Positions 10,975 through 22,375 of a stretch of 64,000 nucleotides of DNA are shown here, piece by piece. Position 1 is the stretch's first letter; the number at the start of each line of letters is the position of its first letter. This DNA is from Diatrype stigma. Lineage: Eukaryota; Ascomycota; Sordariomycetes; Xylariales; Diatrypaceae. The position numbers were made by a program, and so were the translations under genes. Below the pieces are notes generated by a model. That model worked only from the letters and a program-made list of their open reading frames with translations. It ran no database searches and was not told the DNA's origin. Location: the NCBI GenBank assembly GCA_022225965.2, contig JAKJXP020000042.1, forward strand, positions 310,001 to 374,000. Reading direction: 5' to 3'.

Positions 10975-13382
10975 GCCTTGATTGCCAGAAATAGGGCGTT
11001 AGCCTGAGAAAATCAAGTATCAGGCTTATCGGTCATCCTATATATCACTAGTCGGGCGCACTTTGCAAAGCAATATCAGGTTTCAGAAGTTGCTGTCGCT
11101 ATGATCGTGGCAGACAACGACGTTGCTTTTTAGATGTTATCCTCGTAGGCATAATAGTATCCTATGAAGAAAACAGTTGTCTTCAACAGTAGATAAGTGA
11201 TATAACGGCTCACAGGTCACCGTGGAGCTTCCTAGGTTGTACAGGTATGAGTCTTCTTTCGACAGGAACCTTCAAGTACGTGTATGCCACTCTCGCAGGG
11301 AAGGCTTAAGAAGTGGAAACTGGAAGTACTAATATACCATGGTCACATATTATAAAACCTGTCCATTCCTAACCCCTTACCAGTGTGCCAAATTTCTCGA
11401 AGGCAGAGACCAAAACCGACTTCCATACTAAATAATCCATGGGCCGAAGTGGGTAGGTACTACCTTGAATGTGACTAGTACTCTACATGACACTCGATGT
11501 GCAAGGCAAACTTAGTACCTAAGTAGTCATGTGAACATGATATTCCATCTGAAGAGCAAAGGTGAGCCCACATTTTCAACGACATGCCACTTGAAAGGTC
11601 ACAATGAAGTCAGGAAGCAGTGCTTTGCTCACCCCCGAGCCAAGTATTGCATGTCATTTGGCCATTTTCGCCTGGCAGCCGAAGTTCCTGTCTGAGCTGC
11701 CATAAGCCTAGATGGCGCTGAAATGCTCGCCTACCCCTTTTCCCCGCCACTCAAGCCTTCAGCAGGCCCAACTCCATTGCACGACGGTAAGCCAATAAGA
11801 GCTTGACAATTCCGGATAATAGCAACAGCAATATTAGTCTCTTCGCTAAATCTTGTATGGGCTTCATCCCTATCCATGGCGTCACTAAACCGGGAACGGA
11901 CCCGACCAGTGTCTGTAGGTATACATGAGGTACTGTAGTCATCGTTCTTGTAGTCCGACTGCATATCATATAGACAATATAGGGCCATACACATTGCGAA
12001 AAGGGCCTTTAATCAGACAACAGTATCTCTTAATATACCATTGTAGACATTGTACAACCCCCGTCCCACAAAACACATCAAGCATAAGGCACCTGCCCTC
12101 TTGATTACCCATTTACCTGCTAGATGGCAAATACCATCATCCCATATTTTAGCTTGCCAGGTAATAGTTGATGGGGCATACCAAGCCTTTCCATGTTGTG
12201 TCTGCTTCTCTCGACTCCTCTTTACTAAAGAAAGTCAGTAGGTGGCTTGACCAATCAGTAAGGATAATCAAACGATGGTTCTTTCACATCTTGGTCAATG
12301 CGTGGGATTCTTACCCCTTTCCTACTTGACTTCATCATAACACCATTGCGTGGACATAGCAACTACTACTTTTTCACGAAGGACCGGTCGTTGTCGATCA
12401 TGGTTCCCTCTATGACCTCCTCAACGAAACTGGATTATTGCTTTATTGGGTGAGTCACGGGTCCTTCCAACACTCACCCTTCCTTCCAGGTGCTACAGCT
12501 TCACCTTATCATGAATCAACTATGTCGTTACTCAATCGCTATGAGTAGAAACCGCTTATAATTGTCTGGACTGAGTAATAACCCAAAGTTAGATAGCCCT
12601 TGCCTCCCTGCATCTATTCGCTCTGTATTTCTTTCCATGGGCACATTTCAGTTGACATTGCCCTTATTGATGAGAACGAACCAATTTTGGTATTCTGTAA
12701 CACAAGGGTATGCTTGAGATGACCTATCGGAGTAGAAATATGTTCGATGTTATACTTAGTTCGACTCAGGCCTGTTGTTAGGAGTCAACGGGGTAACCAC
12801 AACGGGAAACTCTGACGAAACTGCCCGTTAGTACTTCCAGAGGCGCGTTATTGCTCTTTAAGAGCTATTATATTGCATTAATCCGGTCTCCTATGCTTTC
12901 GCCGTTCTCCGTCATGGCTATTGCCCACCTTCCGATGTACTGTACTCAAGATGATTGTTGACTGGTCAAAGCTGATTCACACACCGGCCACGGGGCCTAT
13001 GTTATTGAATATCAGTCCTATTCACACACAATGACACGGCAACCTGTCATGGCGTTTGCTTTAAAAATCAAGAGTTCTTGTCGAGATGCAAACTCTTGAT
13101 GCTATTTTTCAACCCTTTTGGTTTCCCCTCTTATTCCAGTCTTATACGCCGCCCTCATTCTAGTCGTATCAGACCTAAAACGTTCTTACTACAACTTACT
13201 TCTACTGGCCCCTGAGGCTATAACTAGGCCTCGTCTCCTTTACGCCACGCAAAATCAGCTATCATACCTCCTTGGCACTGTTGCCCCTTAATTGCTCATT
13301 GGGTAAGTTTCTGGCCCACTTTCCCCTTTAGGATATATCATGGAGCTAGCATGACTAATGTCAACTATTGTATATCGACAAC
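10975..13382. other. Spacer, 2.4 kb, upstream of the Cys-rich/AT-hook gene
   Basis: No coding region is supported. The segment from about 12050 onward is pyrimidine-rich and probably includes a long promoter and 5' leader for the gene starting at 13383. Confidence 0.45.
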
Positions 13383-15346
13383 ATGGATCTGAATGTTGGA
13401 GAGAGACGTGGTAGTGGTGCTCACGGCTCTACCAACAGGCCCAACCCAATGCCGTATACTACAAGTGACGATAGCTATCAAGGACTGAATGTCCCTTCTC
13501 ATGACATCAACTTACGAGTTGGCCACTCTCACAATAGTCCTAGCGGACCAAACAAAAGCCCAGAACTTGACCCAAGCATTCCGACACCTTTTTATGTTGC
13601 CGAGACCGGGCCCGAACCAATGAGTGCCGATATGCCCAACGGAGCAACACAACATGGCTCTGAGTCGGAACTTTTAACACCATCTAGACCCGCCCTGCAT
13701 AGCCTCTTCAGCAAAGTCTGTACGAAGAACGCGAAGTGCGACCAGTGCGAAAAACGCAACACCTCCGTGATGCAGAAGTGTCAGACATGCGGCATGACCA
13801 CATGCAAGAGCTGTTACGATGTGGGCCGCTATGACGGTAGGCATAACCTTCATGGCATTTCCCTTGACTGGGAGCCTCTCGTTCGAGACAAGCGCGGCCG
13901 AATCATTGGCACGCAGCCCGTCCGCGGTGTGGTCAAAGGGAAGAGAGGTCGGCCACCCCACCCACCGGGGACAAGCAAAGCAGGCCGCGGCCTCGTTCGG
14001 GAATCGGGCTCCCATGACTTCGAGAGATCACTTGCGACTGCTTCTGCCGCTACATTGCCCGAGATCATTGTTGCGACTACCAGCGATGTTTCGTTGATAC
14101 CTCCTGCCATAGTTCATGTCAAGGATCGTAGCCCTACCCCGAAAGGACTTGATGATTGTGCTTCAAGCCATCACGGTATGTCTCTTCGGTTGGATACGTG
14201 TGTTCAAGTCTCTTAAACCTGATATTCTTGGTAGCAGGCACAGATAGTGGTGAAGTAGACGACATGATGCATGTACAGAGCCCTGAAGCCGTAGGTCAGG
14301 AGTACATCAATGCCCGGACACCCGATCAGCAGGGTAATTACGTAGTGACCCGAGTTCCTCCGACGTACGAATTAACATACCGTGTAGCAGGCACGCTTGT
14401 CTCCGGCCAAGACATTACGACTCCCCAATACCGCAAGTCTCTCCCTGCTGCGCGACCGAGACAGACTGCCTCACGTCCTTTACCGGCGCTCCGTCCTCAC
14501 GATGCTACTGCTCGTTCAGCCACTCCAGCAGATCAGCGGCAAACCACCAATTCGCTTAGTCGTGTGACGCGGAGGGTTGAAACCGAGTCCCATCTTCCTA
14601 GACTTCTACGCCAAATGAGCCAGTCGAGGAATGATGCCCCCGTATCCCCTGTACTGCGACGCATCATAACCGAATCAGTGACCCGTCGATCTGATCGCGG
14701 TACTCCCAAATCTCGATCACCGTCGATTCCTTCCGGCCCGATGGATTTGAGTGACGAGCCCGAAAGCCAAGTTGAAACCTGGTCCCACTCTGAACGCGAC
14801 TCCGAGACACTGGAGGCTGTACAATCTTTGGTGAGTCTTGAGTCCGGTGGCAACTACAACAACCAGTCAAGTGCTAATGAAGCATGTGAGGAGTCCCCAT
14901 CGGCGATGCCTCTTCCCCAATGCAGTGCAGCCACGGCCCGCCAGCCCCCAAGACTAGCAAGTATAAGAAGTCTTGGTATTCTTCCCCTTCCTATCCAACT
15001 TCAGAACGAACGAACCTCCGCCGATCTGCCCGGGGAGTTGATCAACGTGGTGCACTTCGAAGGAGCAAGGTCTACAGAGAACTCTCGACTGCCCACTTCC
15101 GCTTCCATGGGTCTTAGCCATCAAGAGACTCCTGATCCAACTGAGGAACGATCGGTCATCACGCAGCTGGACTCAGTCTGGCAGAATAACCCCATCATTG
15201 AGGCTCAGCGCAATGCTAAGGGGCCCATTGCGGCGCTGGAGATGCAGGAGGCGAGCACTATTCTGGCCAGCATGCGCTGTGAGATGCCGAGGGAAAGCCT
15301 GGACTTTTGGTTCAACGGAATGCGCACGGCCTTGAGCCAAACCTAG
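13383..15346 (+). CDS. Cys-rich zinc-binding protein with AT-hook-like motif, 633 aa
   Basis: The gene has two exons, 13383-14175 and 14238-15346; the 62-bp intron has donor GTATGT and acceptor CAG, and the join reads SSHHG/TDSGEV. Residues about 112-145 hold paired cysteines: CTKNAKCDQCEKR, then CQTCGMTTCKSCY and a downstream His, a B-box/ZZ-like zinc-binding pattern. About 45 residues on lies a basic KGKRGRPPHPPG segment resembling an AT-hook (RGRP core). The second half is Ser/Pro/Arg-rich and probably disordered, apart from a conserved-looking end (EAQRNAKGPIAALEMQEAST, then CEMPRESLDFWFNGMRTALS). A nuclear, chromatin-associated or transcriptional role is inferred. The start is the ATG in GACAACATGG; frames upstream begin at a non-ATG codon. 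I do not recognise a named orthologue. Confidence 0.75.
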
Positions 15347-15918
15347 TGTTACAGAAAAGTGCGTCGGGAACACAGTACAGAGTGGTTTCGTATGATGAAG
15401 TACAGAAGAGAAATAAAAAAGGGAGGGGGGTGGTGATTTGCACGGAAACGGAAGACCTGGTCTGAAATCTTGCTACCCAAATTTACAGCAGTGAGCATGT
15501 CAAGTGTGGTGTTTCCCATACTCATATATTCATATTATAATATTTGTTTGCGCGGCAAGCGGTTACTTCGTTGTTCGTATCTGCCGGGTCGCAACGTGAG
15601 AGTGTTGATAACAACCCAGAACAATAGTGTATCTGTGTAACCAAGTAGTTGGATACATCATCAATTGAAGGTAAAAACGAAATCAGTTGCTCAAGTGAAA
15701 GTGTTCATTACTAACGTTATACCCTATCCCGAGTTCTTAGATGGGGCAACCCTTGAAACTCGTTTGTTAGACATATCGTAAGCTCTGTAAATATGTAACT
15801 ACCGTATGTACGCAAGAGAGGTCCTCGTGAGAATAGCGATTCAATGACCATTCGTTCCATTTCCAGTTAAAATAGCGCCGTATATGTTCAATGGCGTTTT
15901 TCCAGATACCCCAGCCCT
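15347..15918. other. Spacer between convergent genes
   Basis: This 570-bp stretch separates the 3' ends of the Cys-rich/AT-hook gene (+) and the P450 gene (-). It is AT-rich with no gene; it presumably holds both 3' UTRs and polyadenylation sites. Confidence 0.5.
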
Positions 15919-17852
15919 TTAACCTCTCTGCACGGGGTGCAGCTTGACCCACAGCGGCTTCTTCTCCCAGATGGTGTACACCTTCTGGTCGAACCAGTCA
16001 TCCTCGTCGCTGTCCTCCATCTCAACATCAAAGTGCCACACGAGGCGCGCCACGATGATCTTCATCTCGACGTAGGCGAGGTTCTTGCCGAGGCAGTTCC
16101 GGGGACCATACGAGAAGGGCTGCGAGGCCTCCCTGGCATCTCCCCGGAACAACGACGACGACGACGACGACGACGACGCGAGGTCCCCTCCCTTCTCGTC
16201 CTCGCCCATCCAGCGCTCGGGGACGAATTCGTCCGGCCGCGCCCAGTTCCGCGGGCTGCGCGACGCCGCGTAGACGGGGATGCTGACCACGACGCCCTCG
16301 GGCAGGAACCGGCCGGCCACGGTGGCCCCGCCCCGGGGCACGACGCGCTGGTGCGGCTGCGGCGACGGCGGGTACAGCCGCAGGGCCTCCTCGATACACG
16401 CGAAGAGGTACTTGCACTGGCTGACGGCGGTGATGGTGATCTCCTCCGGGCTCTGGAAGGTCCCGCGGATCTCGCGGATCAGCTTTTCGCGCACCTCCGG
16501 ATTCTTCGTGAGGAGATACGTGAGGCCTGAGTGTAGGTAGTGGAGGTTAGTTTAGGTAGTGAAGGAGAGTGTGTGGAAGGTATCATGTGGGTGTGATTAG
16601 GGAGGAGGGGGGGGGGGGGGTAGTGACCTACCTGACAATAGTGTCGCAGTGGTTTCGCTCCCGGCACCCAGCAGGACCTCAGCATTGCCCATGAGTTGAT
16701 CAAACGAGATCTTGCCCGACTGGTAGGTTTCGATCAGCTTGTCCATGAAGTCTGGGACGGCTGAACCGTTTTGGATGCGAGATTCCGTTTTCTCCTAGTT
16801 CAATGACAAAATAATCAGCCGTTCGAATTACAGTCAATAGAACAATCAGTGGGGTGACTATAACGGAAATACCTTGTTGATGTCTCGGAGGGACCTGTAC
16901 TTCACCCGCAACGGCTTTGGGAGCACAAAGTATTTAGCTATAGGCTGCAGTAGCGAGGGAAACCGAGCGATTGCCTGCCCGTAGGCCAGGTGCCTTGGGG
17001 AACTGCCGAAGAAAGTAAACCAAGGATGGAGCTGCGGGCTGTTAAGACAATCGAATGTCTGGCCAAAGGCTAAGAGTTGGAGTGATAAGCAGTCAGTGAC
17101 ATGTATCAAGTCAATCAGTGCGTCTACTTACTTAGGTAGCTAACAAAGTCGAATGCTATGAACTAAAATGCCTCGTATGAGTATGGGTTGTTGTGGTTCA
17201 TACGGGGGCTAGTTAGAACCTACGGAGTACCATTGCACGAGATTCAGCGCGACTTTGCCACCTTCCCCATTTTCGTGGAGTTTTTGGAACAGAGTGTTGA
17301 CGCAGCCTTGAAGAACACTTTCCTGCTCCCTTAGAGACTTGTCGGAAAATCCATGAGCAAGCAGCCTGCGGATATACCTGTGGTATTCCTGGTTCGCATT
17401 TAGGATGGTGGGCTCGCGATCCGCACCGGCGTGATATTTCTTGTCCTTGGTAAATTCCAGCTGTCCCATCTGTCTATGACCGTAGATCTCTTTCCATTGA
17501 GAGCGGTCGATGAAGGAAAGCTCATTCGGGCCAGTTCGCACCACGGGGCCGTATCGATTGTGGAGCTCTAGGTATTGCCCTGGACCATTGCCGCGAATAT
17601 ACGACGTGATTGAAGACCAATTAGTCCCAGCCGAGAGCCAAGGGCCTGGATATGTGGATAGAGGATGGAAATAGATGTTATAAAGGAAAACCCCGATGTA
17701 GTATATCAGGGGCTGTCTTTTGTTAGCATATTGTATTGCAAATACCACAACTATAGACCTACAAAGAATATTACCCCTAATCCAACAGCAAGGCCCAAAG
17801 ATGGGAGTAAAGGAGATATCTCTTTTGGGATGATCATGTTCTCACTGCACAT
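15919..17852 (-). CDS. Cytochrome P450 monooxygenase, six exons, 525 aa
   Basis: A membrane-bound microsomal P450 related to the fungal group containing isotrichodermin C-15 hydroxylases; the substrate is unknown. Exons on the minus strand: 17852-17763, 17712-17224, 17162-17132, 17069-16873, 16794-16632 and 16526-15919; phases match throughout. The N-terminus (SPLLPSLGLAVGLGVIFF) is an anchor followed by YFHPLSTYPGPW. The I-helix oxygen-binding motif is GAGSETT (about 312-318), ExxR is EALR (370-373), the PERF region is DEFVPERW, and the haem loop is FSYGPRNCLG with Cys at about 468. The third exon is only 31 nt. Introns use GTAGGT, GTAAGT or GTATTT donors; the first has branch GCTAAC. A run of eight serines between PERW and the haem loop, encoded by a CGA/TCG-type triplet repeat at 16152-16178, looks like a microsatellite expansion. 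Nothing appears missing. Confidence 0.88.
16606..16620 (-). repeat. Homopolymer C/G tract in a P450 intron
   Basis: A poly-G run on the plus strand (poly-C in the sense strand) lies in the fifth intron of the P450 gene, close after its GTAGGT donor. It is probably slippage-prone. Confidence 0.8.
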
Positions 17853-18887
17853 GTAGCTTGCGCCTTGAGAAGGGTTGAGACCTGCTTCGTAAGAACCTTC
17901 GAAGGGGGTTTACCTCACGCACAATATTTATATTCTAGATACACTCTACAAAGTTCATACCCGGGAGAGACTCCGCCCGAGTGTAGTATTTATGCAACCC
18001 CACATTCCGTGAACTTCTATAATGATACCTACTTACGTCGCTGCAGTGTCATCGCCTCTGTACTGGAGTGCATTATAGGCACTGAGAACCACTGACGCGA
18101 GCAGGATAACCGGCTACCAATTATACAACTGGGCGTGTCTGAGGGGTGTGCGGGATAGTGGCATGGTGTGTGGTATCATATCATAGAGAACGTACATTAG
18201 CTCAGCAACCCTGCGCTCATGACAACGAGTTAACCTGCTTTGCTCCAAGGTTTATACACGGCTAAACTGCACCCGATCACTTGTGCTGTGACGATATGCC
18301 GTAGGAATGCTACTCTGGGATTTCTCCACGAAAACGAAGACCAATGATGAAAAATACTATATCCCGGTTTCCCTTCTCGGTACCGCCCGAGTCGTATCCA
18401 CAACGCCGCATAGCGGACCTTCGGACGTCGCGATATCGCGATTGTCGCGAAGGCCTCGGCTATACACATCCGCTCACGCCCGATAGGGTGCCGGCCGTAG
18501 TATATCTGAACTCCGAATACCACATCGGCGACAACCCCAAAATAAGTGGGGAGAAGGTTGGATTCTGCAACGTAGAATGGAAGCCAAGGTCTGTAAGCCA
18601 TAATGCTCAGATGAGGTCATCAGACCTGAAATGTTCGGGTTTCAAAAGTGAAGTTATTCCCGGTTTACAATCATTTGCGGGTGACGAGTGTACACTATAG
18701 AAAATGAGCATAAGTCCAGCATGGATGATACCAAATCCAGTCGCGAGATGCAGATAGTCCTTAGCCTACATATAGAGCATGTATATTAGATATGAGCATG
18801 AAGTACATGATAGGGTAGATAACATCTCTGTGTTGAAGGCACGTACATACTGAGCCATCCGGGCCACAATCCATGCAACCCCCCAGC
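17853..18887. other. Spacer, 1 kb
   Basis: The left part is the P450 promoter region. Frames at 18230-18601 (-) and 18344-18700 (+) overlap each other and show no domain; no gene is supported. Confidence 0.45.
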
Positions 18888-19265
18888 TTATCTTGCTGCG
18901 ATGGCGATGTTCGCAATGAACTTGATCTGGCTACTTCCGCCCGGGAGTTCCGCATAGCCATCCGTCTTCCTCAGCTCCCGCTTGACGATATTAATTGCTT
19001 CGTCCCAGGTCTCCTCGTCGGACTTGAGCCAGCCGATAGGCATAATACCTACGAGAAAGCTCCAGAGCATGTTGGCGTACTGATCCAGATCCGATGTCGT
19101 AGCATACACGTCTCTCTGATGAACGGTGACTACTCCTTAGCCCTAACGTCTTCATCTTCTTGCAACCTTGTCCATATATTCCTGGTGCACGTATGCCTCA
19201 GCCCTCCTAAGCAAGGCAGATGCAGTCAATGTGACCGAAGTATTTGCACGAGCTCTGTATCTGCA
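18888..19265 (-). pseudogene. Unrecognised gene remnant
   Basis: Two coding-like stretches lie on the minus strand in different frames. The first, after a TTTGCAG acceptor-like site near 19266, reads RANTSVTLTASALLRRAEAY then VHQEYMDKVARR and stops. The second (about 19120-18888) reads TVHQRDVYATTSDLDQYANM, then GIMPIGWLKSDEETW, EAINIVKRELRKTDGYAELP and SSQIKFIANIAIAAR before a stop. The residue composition is protein-like and both pieces run the same way, but no good intron joins them and no start codon or 5' part was found. I do not recognise the family. It may be the 3' end of a decayed gene or a poorly resolved multi-exon gene. Confidence 0.28.
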
Positions 19266-19925
19266 AATGATTATAGATAAGGTTAGTGCTGGGGGCTTGG
19301 TAGATTCAAAAGTTCGTGAATTCGTCCTGGACTGACCGACCAGCCAGAGGAACTGCGACGTTGGTTGGTAACTTACTTAGACTAGTGGATTTAAAGGGGG
19401 TAAGGGGGAAGAAAGGGGCACAGGGCACAGGGGGTGGTGGTGCAGGGGAGGAGCTAGCGCAGTGTGGCTTTGTGGCGCAGATGGTTGCTGACAAAAGGGT
19501 TGATCAGGATGTTAATTAGGTAGTTCATCATAACTACATAATTAAGTAATTCCGTTATTTCAGTTGAAATACGTAGTATAAAAAAGCTTCCCGATTAGGT
19601 AACAGTATTAAAATTCTCAATGTTTGCTTTGGCCGGGACTTCGAGGACGTCATGGTGATGGCGCACTGCAGAAAAGCGGCCCCATTATAGTTACAGTGAT
19701 GTCATCATCGAAGCAGATGCACGTCCATCGCGAACCGCAAAGAAATCACTGTAGGACGAGGCAACATCGTGATCTTCATAAATTTCAGACTTTCGAAACA
19801 TCAGTCCTTTGAGCACATTTACCTTCTTTTCATCACTCGAAACTACTCTACAATCTCGCTTCCTTTCTATCACCAAACTCTCGCCAGACCTACCAAGTTA
19901 AGGAGAACTATCGCAGTATACAGCC

Positions 19926-20963
19926 ATGACGGAGCAATTCAAGGAAGGTAAGAAGATTTAGGAGAATACTACATAGTTTCTCAAAAGCTTCCAACCTCGC
20001 CGCTCGAATGCTGACATTATTCGGTGCGCAGGACATCAAATCCCGGTGACTCACCAGGAATTCCCTGGCAAGGAACACAACCTGCCGGAGCAAGCTCTGT
20101 ACGATGCTTTGCCTACCGCGGATGGCAAATCGCAGAAGTACAAGGCAGCTGGGAAGCTGGAAGGCAAGAAGGCCCTAATCACGGGCGGTGACTCGGGGAT
20201 CGGCCGCGCCACGGCTGTCCTCTTCGCGCTAGAGGGTGCGGACGTCTTCATCGTCTACCTTCCCGACGAGGACAAGGATGCGAAGGAGACGAAGCGTATG
20301 GTGGAATCGCACGGCCAAAAGTGCCACCTCTACGCGACCGACCTGACCGACCAGGCCAACAACAAGAGGGTCGTAGACGAGGCGCTGAAGGCCATGGGCG
20401 CAATCAACATCCTGTTCAACAACGCCGCATACCAGATGATGACCAAGGACATCTTTGATATTTCCGAGTAAGTTACACCTATCAGATTTGCGTACCATTG
20501 CACGGGCACTCACATCACATTGTAACATGATAGGGACCAGTGGATACACACCTTCAACACCAACATCCACCCGCTCTTCTACCTGTCCAAGTACACGCTG
20601 CCACACATGAAGAGCGGCGACACCATCATCAACAACGCGAGCATCAACGCCTACATCGGTCGGCCGGATCTGCTGGACTACACGTCCACCAAGGGCGCCA
20701 TCGTCTCCTTCACCCGGGGGCTCAGCAACCAGTTCGTCGGCAAGGGGATCCGCGTCAACGCGGTAGCGCCCGGCCCCGTCTGGACCCCCCTGATCCCCTC
20801 CACGATGACGGACGAGGCCCAGAAGCAGTTCACCAGCCCGATGGGGCGTGCCGCCCAGCCCAGCGAGATCGCCACGTGCGTGGTGTTCCTCGCGTCGCCG
20901 GACAGCACGGCCATCAGCGGGCAGACGATCCACTGCAACGGCGGCACTATCGTCAACGGCTAA
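19926..20963 (+). CDS. Short-chain dehydrogenase/reductase, 295 aa
   Basis: An NAD(P)-dependent oxidoreductase of the classical SDR superfamily, closest in layout to the bacterial general-stress/YghA-like SDRs, which also carry an N-terminal extension of about 45 residues (here containing HQEFPGKEHNLPEQ). Exons are 19926-19947, 20032-20467 and 20534-20963; donors are GTAAGA and GTAAGT, acceptors CAG and TAG. Key residues are visible: the Rossmann motif TGGDSGIG (about residues 52-59), NNAA (about 137-140), catalytic Ser in INNASINAY, and YTSTK for Tyr/Lys, followed by RVNAVAPGPVWTPL. The end HCNGGTIVNG is family-typical. No signal peptide is seen, so a cytosolic role is likely. The substrate is unknown. 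The first exon encodes only seven residues, so the ATG at 19926 rests on the good splice join (KEG/HQIP). Confidence 0.9.
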
Positions 20964-21586
20964 GGGAAGACATGGAAGGAATGAAGGAAAGAAAGATGGG
21001 CTGAACATACCGCTATTTATGCTTAAAAGAGGTAGACAAGCTGGAAAAGGCTAGGCGTTACTATTGAGGACCATCACGCGTTACGAGATACCTGTCTGCT
21101 TTGTAAAATGGACCGCAAGGGAAGAGCTTTCGTCATTGATGGAAGAGGGTATAGTCCAATGGACTTCATTAATGATAACGGCATTAATATCCCCTAACTA
21201 CTTTGATGTCGTGTACTAAGCCAACCGCGCATCACGAAGTGGCCGTCTAGGTACCGGAGTATGAAGTTGACTTACAGCTACGAGCGCCCGTATAGCGCGC
21301 ATCGGGTCGGGGAACAGACTCAGTACATATTACATGTATCAAATCGTCTTTTCCCTTCCCATGTTCATGCTACATGGCCCCCGTACAGAATTTCTTTCCT
21401 TTCTTCGTTTCGTTTCGCTATGGAATCCCGCTACTTCTAGAAGCATCTACGGAATCTGACTTATCGAGACTCCGCTACCTGAATGGTTTAGTAGTCTTGC
21501 GCGCCGTGTGCACTTTGGCATGGAGGGTATCAGGCATCATGCACCGCTCCTGAGCCCATACAATTTCTAAGCTGGAGAAACTGGGT
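20964..21586. other. Spacer between convergent genes
   Basis: It separates the 3' ends of the SDR gene (+) and the TPR-MYND gene (-). No gene is seen; a pyrimidine-rich stretch lies at about 21340-21420. Confidence 0.5.
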
Positions 21587-22375
21587 TTAGCCAGCGGTGG
21601 CGGCGGGAGCGGCGGGAGCGGCGGCGGGGGCGGCGGCAGCGGCAGCAGTCCGGGCTTGGCAGAGCGGCTTATGTCTATCGCGCCAATCCCGAGCCTGGCA
21701 GGGTCTGGAGCAATACCACACGGAGCGGCATGCGGCGCAGGCTGACAGCTTGTTCAGGGGAAACATAGCATTCGCCGGACACTGATTTGGTTGATCCCTT
21801 GCTTATCAGCACTTACATACCTTTCATCGACCACACCACTAATAACTCTAGAGTTCCGAAGAGAGGGAGAAGAAAGTAAAAAAAGAAATGAGGATGATAG
21901 GACTCACGTTGTAGTTACCACACATGATCTCGTTCTTCTCAGCGCCCTTCAGGCGGAGCAGCCTCGCGTCCTCGAAGTCGCCCTGGGCCTCGCGCAGCTG
22001 GGCGAGGTTGTCGCGGGTGGCGGCGGCGTCGATGGCGGGGCCCATGCCGAGGCCGCCGAAGGCGGTCTCCTCGCGGACCTTGAGGGCCTTGACGAGGGCC
22101 TGCTCGGCCTCGGCCAGCTGGCCGGCCTGCAGGCAGGCCTCGCCGAGCCCGTTGAAGCTGATGCCGGCCTGGACCGAGGCCTCGGAGTAGGCGCGCACCT
22201 TGAGCGCGAGCGCCTCGCGGTGCAGCGCCATGGCCTGGTCCAGCTGGCCCCGGTCTTTCGCCACGTTGGCCCGGTTGTTCTTCTCCACCGCGATCGTGTT
22301 GGCTGCTGTCAGCGCCGCCATCTTGTCGGGCCCGATGCTGTCGTCCAGCACTGTGAGGTTGAGAAACGGCCGCAT
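21587..22375 (-). CDS. TPR protein with C-terminal MYND zinc finger, 220 aa
   Basis: There are two exons on the minus strand: 22375-21908 and 21781-21587, with a 126-bp intron (GTGAGT donor, ATCAG acceptor, phase 0). Exon 1 gives tetratricopeptide-like helical repeats of the kinesin-light-chain style: NNRANVAKDRGQLDQAMALH, then FNGLGEACLQAGQLAEAEQA and TRDNLAQLREAQGDFEDARL. The splice join completes a MYND zinc finger: CGNYNCP, CAACRSVWYCSRPCQ, then ARDWRDRHKPLC, with all expected Cys/His present and a C-x4-C first pair as in many fungal MYND proteins. The tail is an Ala/Pro run. MYND fingers mediate protein-protein contacts, so a scaffold role is inferred. The finger is split across the two exons, so reading exon 1 alone would miss it. 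Confidence 0.82.

Noticed and set aside
15919..20963. Possible biosynthetic cluster of P450 and SDR
   Set aside because: Only two tailoring-type enzymes and a remnant lie together; no polyketide, peptide or terpene core enzyme was recognised.
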